NCBI GenBank assembly: GCA_002286855.1 | Contig: NRSV01000006.1 | Span: 62,001 to 126,000 of the forward strand | Length of the DNA stretch: 64,000 nucleotides | From: Bipolaris cookei | Lineage: Eukaryota; Ascomycota; Dothideomycetes; Pleosporales; Pleosporaceae | Reading direction: 5' to 3' | The notes under the pieces: generated by a model | Seen by the model: only the letters and a program-made list of their open reading frames with translations | What the model was told of the DNA's origin: nothing | Database searches by the model: none | Made by a program: the position numbers and the translations under genes | Shown: in pieces, positions 24,224 to 35,207 of the stretch | Layout: every line of letters begins with the position of its first letter | Numbering within the stretch: the stretch's first letter is position 1

Positions 24224-25773
24224 GGTTGCGGCGTGGACCAGGTCCGACTACAAGGCATGCGCTTTTGCTGACAGTTGTAATCTGAACAGACTTTACGGTT
24301 TTCTATGCTGGGCAGGTGACAATAGGCATTGGACATAAGATGGGTTATCAAGTAAAAAACAAGAGGGCGACAGCCCGCTGCATGGAGGAGTGGTGTCACA
24401 ACGAGGGCGAGTCGACGACCAAACAACAAGAATGGCTGGCAAGGACTGGCAGTCGACTGGCGAAAGCCAGTTGGGAGCTGATCAAGAGGTGCATAGTGTG
24501 CTTCGTATGCTAGAGTACAGTCAGGTGTTAGCTGTCGATCTGGTAATGCATTAGCAACCATGGCCAGTGGCTAGCCGAAGCAATATCCACTGCAGGATCG
24601 GCAGCAGTCAGAGAAGCCGCCTTCATCCTTCGAGAATATCGCAATACGGCGCTTGGCGGGTACTACAGATGACAGTAAGCGGCCTACTGGGCACAAAGCC
24701 TTTAGGCCAGGCATAGGCAAAAGCATGGACGTAGTGCACTAGCGGGATATAGTGGCCAGATTCATCTATCCTGGACATGAACGGGGGCTGCAACCCGAAC
24801 AAAGCGGCATCCTAGGTTCGGCGACGGTGGATCTTGGTGGCGACGTGGTAAGAGTGGTGGACAGGAGTAGCCGTGGCGAGGCTGACATGTCAGGGTTTCC
24901 CTCACCCTGGCCTGTGCGCGCTAAATTTGGCCCTCCACTTGAAGCGCCCTGCCCGGCACGTATTTTAGCCTAACCTCCTCCACACTACGACGTTAATATC
25001 AGACTTCATCTAATATGGAATTCGCTCCGGCCATGTCTCCGGCGCTCATGCAAGGCAATGCAGCAGGCTCTGCCCTGGCCCTGACCCTGGCCCTATCCAC
25101 CACAGGCTAACTGCAGCCAGGCGCCTGCTGGGACAGTAGGCACACCATTGAGGTAGACACTGGCCAGGGATCTCCTCAACATACGGCTCCCTCCACCCGC
25201 TTACGTACAGGACGTGCCCACACCCGGTCCTCTACTGTAACTACAGCTTGAGCACATAGTAGCAATCTCCTTAATCTCGCTCTGCTAAACTGCCCCGGTA
25301 CGTACCCAGCGACCTGGTTGAATCCAAGCCGAGAGTTAAAGCGTGATCCTACTTTTTGCTTGTCCTTCACGATCCACAGCGGCGGCACATTGTTTTCACG
25401 TGGCATAAGCTTTTTCTTCTCAAGCGGCACGACTTGAGGATTCGGCAGGTAGTGTACTGGCTAAGGTTAATTGTACGCCCCATTCCATGTCAGCAAGCTC
25501 CTCCCCGGTTTTACGACCTCCACGATTTTTAGAGGCGTCAAGCTGAACTCAATGCCGTGGTACGCCTAAGACTAGATCGACTACAAGTCGTACTTTTCAA
25601 TGTGGTGGAAACCAAAATGGAAAATCAATAGTCCCTTGATCATTTACCCCATCCGGACCGTTATACTCGAGGTGACCTATGGGATAAATTTTGCCGAGAC
25701 TTCTTTATTAATATCCTTAGATTCCTCAGAGACAGTCGCTTCAAGCATCCATTGTTTCACTTCTTTTTTAATC
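24224..25773. promoter_or_regulatory. Divergent intergenic region between gtb3-like and agd3-like genes
   Basis: 1.55 kb separate the two divergent start codons and contain no credible gene. It is likely to carry both promoters, so the polymerase and deacetylase genes may be co-controlled. In A. fumigatus, GAG genes depend on StuA, MedA and SomA/PtaB; no clear StuA-type (A/T)CGCG(T/A) element was spotted here by eye. Confidence 0.45.
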
Positions 25774-28130
25774 ATGTCGTCCTATTCTCGCTCGTTATTG
25801 CGAACATGCTTAGTCTCCTCCCTTTCTCTCTTCCTACAACCAGTGTCGGCGTTTGTGGCAAGCGCAACGGTATCAAGCACCGTTTTGGTCATCGCTCGCG
25901 ATGCGACTTCCGCGCTTAACAGCGCCTCACTTGGTCTTCAAGGTTATGGAATCCCCTTTGAGACCCTAGTTGTCCCTCAGACTGGTATCGCCAATCTTCC
26001 CCTACTCAATGCCTCTGCAACAAATGGCAACTATGGCGGTATCGTTGTCGTGGGCGAAGTCAGCTACAACTACGACAACTCGTACCGAAGCGCGCTTACA
26101 ACCGATCAATGGAACCAGTTGTACGCTTACCAGACCAACTTTGGTGTGAGGATGGTCCGCTTGGACGTCTTTCCTACAACTGAATTTGGTGTTGTTAGCA
26201 CTGGTGGCAGCTTAGAGGATCAGCCAGTCACCTTTACCAACACAAGTGGCTTCGCTTCGGCCAATCTCAAGACGTGAGTGAAAACGACTCCTTGACTCCA
26301 GTTAGCACAATGTGCGATGATCTCTGCTCAACTTCCACAAGCGGTGTCGGTGGCAAACGTTGACAGTCAGAAATATGAGGTGCAAACAGGACTAACCATA
26401 ATGACAGGGGGGTGCCGATAAGCATTGCCAGCATCTACCATACTCCGGCCACAATCACAAACTCTTCAATTGCATGGGAGTTTGCTAGTTTTTCCAATGC
26501 TGGGACTGCTGCAGTCATCAACCAGATTGGTGCACGCCAGCAGATGGCATGGTTTCTTCCGTTTGCGCTAGATTGGGCGCCATCCAGCAACATTCTGCAG
26601 CACGCGTGGATCACTTGGATCACCAGGGGCCTCTTCCTTGGTTTCAGGAGAATCTATCTCAGTACGCAAGTTGACGACATGTTTCTGGAGACGGGCTTGT
26701 ACCGTCCAGCAGGCCAAAATTATCGCTGCACGCCACAAGATCTCACGACACACGTGACATGGCAGGCTGCTCTCAACGCAAAGCTGCCCGCGGGATCCGA
26801 GTTCTTCATTGAGATTGGTCATAACGGTAACGGTGACATTGAAGCATCCGCATATACGGATCAAGGCCAGACACTCTGCGACCCTGCCCAGGCTATTGAA
26901 TATGCTGATCAACCTGACGGCAGTCCGGAATACTCCAAGCCCCCTGGTACCGGCACAGACATTTGGCCTACGACACCCACTCAGTACAGCTGGAGTCTTC
27001 AATGTGCCCAAATTGACCCACTTGAGAACTGGTTTGCAGTGACATCGAACCGCGACGCTTTTGCGCATGTTTCTCACACATTGTACGTATACAATTGCTA
27101 CTAAGACCCTGGCCGCTGCTGACAAGACCCTAGCTCACACGCTGACTTGACTAATGCAACCTACTCGGACACATCAAAAGAAATTTCCTTCAACAGGGCC
27201 TGGCTGAAGCAAGTCGGACTCGATGCTGCTAAGCGATGGAGTACCAAGGGTCTCATTCCACCTGCAATCACTGGTCTGTTCAATGCAGACGCCATCAAGG
27301 CATGGATGGATAATGGTATTGCAAACGTTGTTGGGGACAATACCCGACCACGTCTTCGCAATACTCAGAGCTCGTTCTGGCCATTGGCCACGACGACGCA
27401 GCTCAATGGGTATGCTGGTCTGAACATCATGCCACGTTGGGCCACTCTGATCTACTACAACTGCGATCTCCCGGACTGCACTACCCAGGAATGGATTGAT
27501 ACGTCTGCTGGACAGGGTACATTCAGCGATCTATTGGACAATGCCCGGGATACTGCGATCCGCAATCTTTTTGGGCTGCACTGGGATCCGTGAGTTCTCC
27601 GCTCGTGTCCGCTCGAAGAAAGCTTACTAAGACACCACGCAGGTACATGTTCCACCAGGCTAACATGCGTGTTGCTGACGTGCCAACCACCACTATTAAT
27701 GGCAAGACTGGACAATACTCGCTACTCATGTCGTGGCTCGAGGTTGTGACCAGTGAGATGACGCGCCTGTACGTAAACCATAGACCTATTTCATTGAGCA
27801 ATGCTGACACGCTTTAGGACGACATGGCCCATGAAGACGCTTAAGCATGACGACATTGCCCAGGAATTCCTGAACCGGCAGACACGGGATCTCTGCAGGC
27901 CTAGCATGACCTGGAGTACATCCAGTGATGGCGCAAGCATCGAGTCTGTCAGTGTTTTCACGGCAGGCGGAAATAAATGCGGAGTAACTGTTCCAATCAC
28001 GGTGCCAGGGCCAGTGGCAGACTCGACTGGCGCGACCAGGGAGCAGCTAGGCAGCGATCCCTTGACGCTGTGGGTGTCTATGAGTGGTGCGAGCAGACAG
28101 TACAGGCTCTCTTCGGCGTTGCCTCTCTAG
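25774..28130 (+). CDS. agd3: Secreted exopolysaccharide deacetylase, Agd3 type (CE18)
   Basis: Five exons: 25774-26273, 26408-27082, 27134-27589, 27643-27768, 27818-28130; introns 134, 51, 53 and 49 bp; 689 aa. ATG 25774 gives a signal peptide (hydrophobic RTCLVSSLSLFLQPVSAFVA). The N-terminal half contains VLVIARDATSA, IPFETLVVPQ, GIVVVGEVSYNY and TNFGVRMVRLDVFP, the Agd3 pattern. The deacetylase part has the metal-binding motifs of the NodB-like fold: D256-D257 in TQVDDMFLETG, and HVSHTFSH (H387, H390, H394), which is assembled across intron 2. Later blocks NVVGDNTRP, MPRWATLIYYNCDLPDC and MFHQANMR also fit. Agd3 removes acetyl groups from N-acetylgalactosamine in GAG, making the polymer cationic and adhesive. 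Position between gtb3 and ega3 supports the call. An in-frame ATG at 25600 would add 58 residues before the signal peptide and is disfavoured. Confidence 0.92.
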
Positions 28131-29214
28131 GGAGGAGTGGGGGTCTTTCAATATTTGTTTGCATTACTAGTGATTACATTATGGCTACAAATGTCTAATA
28201 AGAATGCTTGAACACGATACTCACGAGTGCTATGAGTGGGTCCGTTAAGAGAAAAACCAAAACTTATATGCCGCCTTACAATGCGATGCTACAGATTTAC
28301 TTTTTACTGGAGTGGCGTTAGCGTAGCCTTGCAATGCTGGACCGGAGTTTAGGCGGTCAGCTTTCAGGCTGGTTGCCAAGTCGCTTCGCTGTTCCAGCCA
28401 TCACACAAGTCGACTAGGATGTAGTATTGGAAACGTCGTATTCTCGGGACGTTTTTGCATAGCGCCCCGGCCCATCTAAACGACAGGCGCCACTTTGAAA
28501 CTGCTAATGCATGCTTGGATACGGTTCACCGAACTAGCTGTCAGCTCCGTTGACCGCATCTCCTGATGGTGTGCCTCACTATACCCAAGATCCGTATGTG
28601 GCAATGTATCCTCCGCTCAAACTATGGCGTGCTACTCTCCTCTGCTCCACCAACCGGAACCGCTTCCCCGGCTCTGCACCAGCTACACGCGCTACCATCG
28701 CGGCAAACGAGGGGTTATTCCGTCTCCAGCTTGGATCGTGTTTTATTTAACATATTTTATATTAACTTACATATGCACCTAACATCACTCAGCCGCAAGT
28801 GCCGAACAAGAAAAAGGTGTCATGCTGCGACTGCGCCGCTAACGCCGTGTCTCCCTTTTTCTCTTACTCTGCAAACCATGTAGAATATTGACTTGGGGTT
28901 GCATTTCAAGAGCTGAAGAGGGGGCTGTTTCGTAGTGCGGGTTGGTACTATTGGACTTGTGCTAGCAAAACGGCAACTTCAATAAAAACAACTTAGTTGG
29001 CTGTGTCCCCTCCATCGTGACAACACTCTATTTTCTATACACCCGCCCCCTTGCAAAGTCTCTTTTTTTTTGCTACACGCTGAGACCCGGGGCGCCTGAA
29101 GGTCTCGGCTAAAGCGTCATCAACGTAATACTACAACTCTGTAGTCCCCCATCCGAGTAGAAACAAAGCAAACAACCCAGGGAAGAAGAAAAAAAGGAAA
29201 CAGAGAAAACAATC
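28131..29214. other. Intergenic region between agd3 and ega3
   Basis: 1.08 kb with no credible gene: the 3' flank of the deacetylase gene and the upstream region of the GH114 gene. Confidence 0.5.
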
Positions 29215-30336
29215 ATGGACGTCAAATCCACAGCGCAAACGCGGTCGCGCCGCCGCAAGATCCTCTGCATCGTGCTCCCTCTCGTCATTGTCATTGTCCT
29301 CGCCCTCGCACTTGGTCTAGGACTAGGACTAGGCCTCAACTCCGGCGACGACGACAACGACAACAACAACAACAACAACAACAACAACGGCAGCACAACC
29401 CCTCTCCCAACTCCCAACAACACTCTCCCTTGGGTCCCCTCCGTTGCCTCAACCTGGCAAATCATCCTCTCGCACCCACCGGATCTCTCCGACAACACCG
29501 CCCTAACTCCCAACGTCAGCGTCTTCGACATCGACCTCTTCGACACGCCCAAATCCACCATCAACGCCTTGCGCGCCCAGGGAATTAGAGTGCTCTGCTA
29601 CTTCAGCGCCGGCAGCTACGAGAACTGGCGCAGCGACGCCAAGGACTTCAAAGACGCTGATTTGGGCAAGCCGCTCGATGGCTGGCCCGGTGAAAAATGG
29701 ATCGATCTCAAGAGCGAAAATGTGCGCAACATCATGAAGACGAGGGTGCAGTTGGCGAAAGACAAAGGGTGTGATGGTGTGGATCCTGATAATGTGGATG
29801 GTTATGTGAGTTTTTGATCTCTCTATCTTCTACCTTTTACTTCCTTACAAAACCCCAAATGTCTAAGAAAAACAATGCTGATTACGCACTAGCAAAACGA
29901 CAACGGTCTCGGTCTCACATCCCAAGACTCCATCTCCTTCATCCAGTACCTCTCCAACCTCACCGCGCCACTCAACCTCGCCCTCGGCCTCAAAAACGCC
30001 GGCGACATCGTCCAAACAGTGCTCCCTGTCGTTCACTTTTCCGTCAACGAAGAGTGCGTCAAGTACAGCGAGTGCGCCAAGTTCGCACCCTTCATCGCCG
30101 CGGGGAAACCCGTATTCCATATCGAGTATCCGGATGGCGCGGGTGCGCAGCAGGGATTGAGGCAGTCCGTTTTGACCGACTACTGTGCTAAGAGCGGAAA
30201 GGGCGAGGGCAGCGAAAAGTTTAGCACCGTGCTAAAGAAGATGGAGCTCGATGGGTGGGTCGAATATTGTGATGGCAGCGTCAATGTCACGGATGTGAAT
30301 GAGGCCGTGGGCGGCGGTCGTAATAATGGAAACTAA
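29215..30336 (+). CDS. ega3: GH114 endo-alpha-1,4-polygalactosaminidase, membrane-anchored (Ega3 type)
   Basis: Two exons, 29215-29805 and 29893-30336, with an 87-bp intron; 344 aa. A short basic cytosolic tail (RSRRRK) and one helix (residues about 17-41, ILCIVLPLVIVIVLALALG) make a type II signal anchor, followed by an acidic/poly-Asn linker and then the catalytic domain. GH114 blocks: TWQIILSHPPDL, VFDIDLFDTP, GIRVLCYFSAGSYENWR, KGCDGVDPDNVDGYQNDNG (formed across the intron) and PVFHIEYPDG. The Asp in DPDN and the Glu in HIEY lie where the catalytic acids of the family are expected. In A. fumigatus, Ega3 cleaves de-N-acetylated galactosamine stretches of GAG and is anchored in the membrane, as predicted here. 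It may trim or clear the polymer during synthesis. Confidence 0.92.
29350..29389 (+). repeat. (AAC)n microsatellite encoding a poly-Asn linker
   Basis: The AAC/GAC triplet run lies inside the ega3-like gene, between the membrane anchor and the catalytic domain. It codes for Asp-Asn followed by nine Asn. Length variation here would change only the linker. Confidence 0.85.
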
Positions 30337-31857
30337 AGCGTAATGTATGTAACTGTAAACTAGGATAATGCCTTCTTCTTCTTCCTCTTTTTTTTTAGCT
30401 GTCGATCTCTCGATATGTGTCTTCGTGTTCTACTACTATTTTTACACATGCGGTACTAAACTTTGATACTGCAATAAGGTTGTACAGACTAGAGAACTCA
30501 TCATCGAACTATCTCCACCTCGTAACCTCTTAGTAATCTACTTGGCGGACTAAAAAAAGGTTCTTCTTCCTTCCCTGCTTTTTACTTTTTTCGGCTCGCT
30601 CCATTCCTCGTAACCTCGCTTGCCTCGGAAGTAATTCTCCCGGTCCCAAACTTTTTGCTTCTTTATACACCACATATCACAGTACACAACAATGGTTGTT
30701 CATGAGTCGCGTAGCGACAATGCTTCTGCATCGTCAATCTCCACATTCCGAGGAGCACTGCAACAGACACACACTTATTTTTTTGCTTCTGTGCACTACC
30801 CAGCCGCCTCTACCGACTCCTCTCTTCAACATATTCTGGCATCATCTCCCGCATGGTGTGCTTCTCGGGGCGCTTACAAGCGGGCCGTATCCTGTTTAGC
30901 TCGCTCTCTCTTTCTCTCTCTCTCTCGCAACTAGTGTATGTAACATACTAAGTCTAGTCTCCGAAGTTGCGTGTTTTGTGCATTTTTGAAGTCCCACGGC
31001 GTCGATGCTTTGCTGCTTTCTGCCCGAACCGAAGAGGGTCCAGCGAGTCTAGCACGGTCTCGATGCCGGACTGCCGCGGTCTTGGGTATTCATACGTACG
31101 TACAAAGTACAACAGTTCGGAGGGCAAGGCCGAGAATCGCGCCGCCGCTCTTATTGGGCCGGCGCGTACGTACTGTATGTAGTACGTCGAATACGTGTCG
31201 GTGTCAAGAAGAACCGAAAGAAAAAAACCTATGCGATGTTTCACAGCAGCTGTGGATCGATGCGCACTGTTCAAACACAGTCTCCACTGCAAAAACTAGA
31301 AGATCGATTTACCCCCTGCACTCTGCTCTAGCAAGAGCACTAGGCTTGCAGCCGCGATCCGGGGAATCCATGTTCATCCGATATTCCTCTACAGATTTGT
31401 TATTGCATAGTATACTCAGCAGCAAACGAGGCCTGTGACATGGGTGGCATGTGCTGTGTGCCGATCATCCCACTGGTGGAATCAGCCATGGATTATGTAT
31501 ACATGCCATGCTGCAATTTTGCAGCGATGCATGTAAACAAACCGTAAGGTAAGGGTTCTCACGCGCCAAGGCATATCTGCCGACCGGTTGAATGTGGCTA
31601 CAATATCCGGTCTAGCAACTTGTCTACACCGGTCAGAAGCCTGGCGGTTGCTGCGCTCGGCACTCAAGACTATATGCGGATATTGGTCTTGACAGGTACA
31701 TGGGATTTGTATCTGAGACAAAGCCACGCGGTCTCATATGGACAAGATCCTCTATATTTAGGGGATTAATGGCAGTGTCCAAACCTTGGTTGTAGACAAA
31801 GTATACCCTTGTCCAATCATTCAGCACATGCCTCACATCCATGCTCACTTTTGGAAA

Positions 31858-31884
31858 CGAGGTGACGGGGTGACGGGGTGACGG
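31858..31884. repeat. Triplicate 9-bp GGTGACGGG repeat
   Basis: Three consecutive copies of the 9-mer (ggtgacggg) in non-coding DNA between ega3 and uge3. Confidence 0.8.
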
Positions 31885-34800
31885 CTAGTGAGGGAGGCCT
31901 GCAGCACTGGTGTGTGGAAAGCTTCCATTGTGCAAGGCGTCCCAGGCCAATGCTGGTAACAAGACGAGGCGCCATCGCATTCACAAAGCCTCACTCGTAT
32001 TTTCATGCAGGAAGCACGCCTTCTAGACCCGAGCATCCATTCAGGAATCGAAGCATCAAGTCTCATTACCGATTTTTTTTGCAGGCCAATAGGTCCAGGC
32101 ATACGGCGCTCCACTCAAAGCCTGCTTGAACACGACATACCACAGGGCGGCCGATCCACTATTCCGGATGCCCCATACGAGCAGCTGTGACTGACAGGGG
32201 TTGGTGCGGGGCAAAGATCGGGCCCCTGTTCATGTTCTTCTCAACGCCTGAACTTGGGAGGCAAAACCGGCGATTCGCACTAAGCACATACAAAATTAGC
32301 ACATATAGATCATGGTACAATCGTAATGGTGTGAAGAAGAGAAGGATCGGCAGACCCTAGCGAGCGGCTTGCAATGGCTCCCGTCGTTTGAAGGTGAGCG
32401 TATCTATAGAGGGCGTCATCTAAATGTAACTTCGGCTTCATGTTGCAAAAGAGCTAGCCAATATTGACAAGGGGAGTGTTCCCCCGTTGTGCCGAGTACT
32501 TAGCTCGCCCGCTTAGGTGAACGGGCACTACGACTAGCCTTCGGGAAGCTGTTGTTCCCACGCACAACGCATCGCCCACTTGTCCTTACCCAATGGTCAC
32601 ATCCAGTGTAAACGTCATACGTAAGCCGACTGCTCGCTTGCGTTGTCAACTGCTCGAGACCAGGACCTAAACCAAGACTGGTGGAAGAAGCTATTGAAAT
32701 CCTTCGAAGACGAAAAAATTGGTAACCTGGTACTCAGCTCGGCATCAAATCGGTAGTTTGGACACCCATATGCTTCATCAGCCAAGCAAGACTACGCAGA
32801 GCCGCCGGCATTCAAGCTTCTGGGATAACGCGAGGAAGGTACGGTATTCTGCCGGGGACTGGCATGGGTTGTGCGAACTGTACTGAACTTCCGGTAGCGA
32901 ACCCTTGCGTGAAAAAATTCGTAGATACGAATCGATATAGAACGAGGCTGTAAAATTTCCGCACGGAGATGAGATCAAAGTTGGAATAGAGTGTTGGCGC
33001 ATATTTAGCGCGTAGGCTAAGGGTTAACAATCTGGCTAAGAACAGCAGGTGGCCTGGGATTAGCTGACTATCGGGTCTGCCGCCTACGGCCACTGAGCAC
33101 ATCCAATGTTAGTGTGACACTGGGGCTGTTTGATCCTCGTGGATCATATTAGTTAAGAGTATGCTGCGTGAAAATCTTTACTGGTTTGGAGTCAGCTTCC
33201 CAACTGCCTAGTTGGAGTCGTCTCTGGAAGTAATCACCCGACGGCCGGGCGGTCCGTCTTGTGTGATGCAATACCTGTCTAGATGGCGAACAGATACTCT
33301 GGTGACTCCCTGATCTGCATCAGCTCGTTAGTGGGGTACGACAACAAAGTAATCACGATTGGCCAAGGGTTTTCTTATTTCCACCACAGCTCAAAGTGTG
33401 AAGACCAAGACCTTAGCCGCCGGCCGACGCACCTAAATTGATCCTACGGACCGAGGTTTCACTTACACGTGGTGTGCTCGAGGCGACAAGGAAATGTAGC
33501 CTTGCTGCAAAGGCTCTGACTTCCCATGTGTATACCTCTTGGCTGCTCCTGTCCAGATCCTAGCCTACCCTGCTCAGCTCAACCAGGCGTTACGGCAATC
33601 GATGGACATGGGCAAAATCCTGTCAGACTGTATGTAATCGGAGCTAACAGTGAGTCATTTCCTGCGAACAAGACGCAGAACTAGTCCAGCAGCGGATTTC
33701 CCTATAATGGTAGCGACGGGGAACTCCGCATCGCATAAATGGGCATCGCTCTGGCTTTGGCACTCGTACTGAACTTTTTGTCTCCAGTTTTTATTCTCTG
33801 AGAACCACCGTTAGAAGGAAGCGCCCTCGGACAAAGGCGTGACTCCGGACTGCTTGGAAAGGACCCGTCGAGACGTCTAGACTTTGATGGAATGTCCGGA
33901 TCATAGACTGAAGTTGCATATCAGCCTCGCGCTTATGCAACTGCTGGGAAGCAGGCGAGTTGCAAGCTGCATTGTGTAACCCAACCTCGATTTATGAACG
34001 AAATTGGTTCTTCAACTAGAAGAGAGTACGAGGATACTCAAATAACGCCTAATTCAGCGATGCTCGGTGTGGCAACACGCATGCTGCAAAGCAAGTTTAC
34101 CAGAACGGCTCTCCTTTAGCCCGGCGCCGTCTCTCGGGACCTGAGACATAGTTTCTAAATGCGCTGTACAATCAGATGATTGTTGCGTGGGAGTCCCGTC
34201 GTCAGATATCCCGCTCAATATTAGTGACAAGTCACACTCGGACCAGAATTAGAACGAAGTGATGTCATCCGATGCCGAGCTCAACAATCTGGTACATTAT
34301 TTTGTTGCGGTGTAAGCGATGATGCACATGTTTTTTGGGCAGAGTGAGCGCTTCCAGGGCTGTAAATACTCTGCATTCTGTGATGCATCTTCTCTGGGTC
34401 CACAATGCAGGTTTCCGATTGCGGTAAACTGTGCTTGAGGGTCAGAAGTTCCCTAAACAGGTTAGATGGGCGGCTACCAGAAGAACGGGAAGGTTTCAAA
34501 CATGTTGTCGACAGGATTCCATGCCCCCCTGCTGGGGGGGGTAGGCATAGATGGGAACAATGACCGAGCTAGACCCATCCATGGCTTTAGCTTAGGCACG
34601 GCTTACTACCAGCCAATTGCAAAGGATCGATCCCAGCCTCAACAAACCAATCTGGCCCTGTATTTCAAAAGTAGCAACAAAAAAGTATTCATCAGCGTGG
34701 CTGGGTGGTGAGAATCTCCACTGCCTTGCAGGCGCTTCAGGGGTGGTGTCGATGGCGAATCCAGCATCACCCTCCTGGATGGAAACACTTGGAACTGCGT

Positions 34801-35103
34801 CCAGCGAACACTTTCCAGTCTAGATGAAGGCAATTTCAGACTGTAGAGGCCGTGGTAGTGTAACCCGCATGGGCACGGCTGGGTATTGCGCATTCGGCAA
34901 TGCAAATTGGGCAGGGATCTTTAGCGATGCAAGAGTATATTCGAGAGAGCTGGACCTGGGGAGACTCCGGCACTCATGAATCGGGATCAAGCAGCCTGGT
35001 CGTGCCAAGTAAAGTAGACAATATTGATGGCGCAAAAAAGTCTGGCTTTGACGTGTTCTGCCTAATTCAATGTAAGCTGAGTACCATTAAGACAAAGGTA
35101 GCG

Positions 35104-35111
35104 TATATAAG
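35104..35111 (+). promoter_or_regulatory. TATA-like box upstream of uge3
   Basis: TATATAAG lies 97 bp before the proposed uge3 start codon, followed by a pyrimidine-rich stretch (ctcgctcctcttcgctccc) typical of fungal transcription start regions. Confidence 0.4.
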
Positions 35112-35207
35112 GATTTTAAGGTTGGCATACCAAGAGGAAGATCAGTAACACGGCAATCATACTCGCTCCTCTTCGCTCCCATTCACTCATTCAACACGCA
35201 AAGCGCG

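Larger units (their letters stand above)
30337..35207. other. 4.9-kb ORF-poor gap where sph3 would be expected
   Basis: No gene was recognised on either strand; between about 33,100 and 34,280 no frame reaches 60 codons. In Aspergillus GAG clusters the spherulin-4-like GH135 gene sph3 sits between ega3 and uge3, but no run resembling its N-terminal motif (PLYIYP-type) or later catalytic blocks was found. The stretch holds a CT-rich run (30903-30929), a triple GGGGTGACG repeat (31858-31884) and the uge3 promoter at its right end. The region does not look strongly RIP-mutated by eye. Confidence 0.5.

Noticed and set aside
24480..25770. StuA-type elements in the gtb3-agd3 intergenic region
   Set aside because: CGCG-containing strings seen do not fit (A/T)CGCG(T/A)N(A/C).
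31633..31848. Minus-strand frame in the ega3-uge3 gap, considered as a GH135 remnant
   Set aside because: No GH135 motif and no continuation in neighbouring frames.
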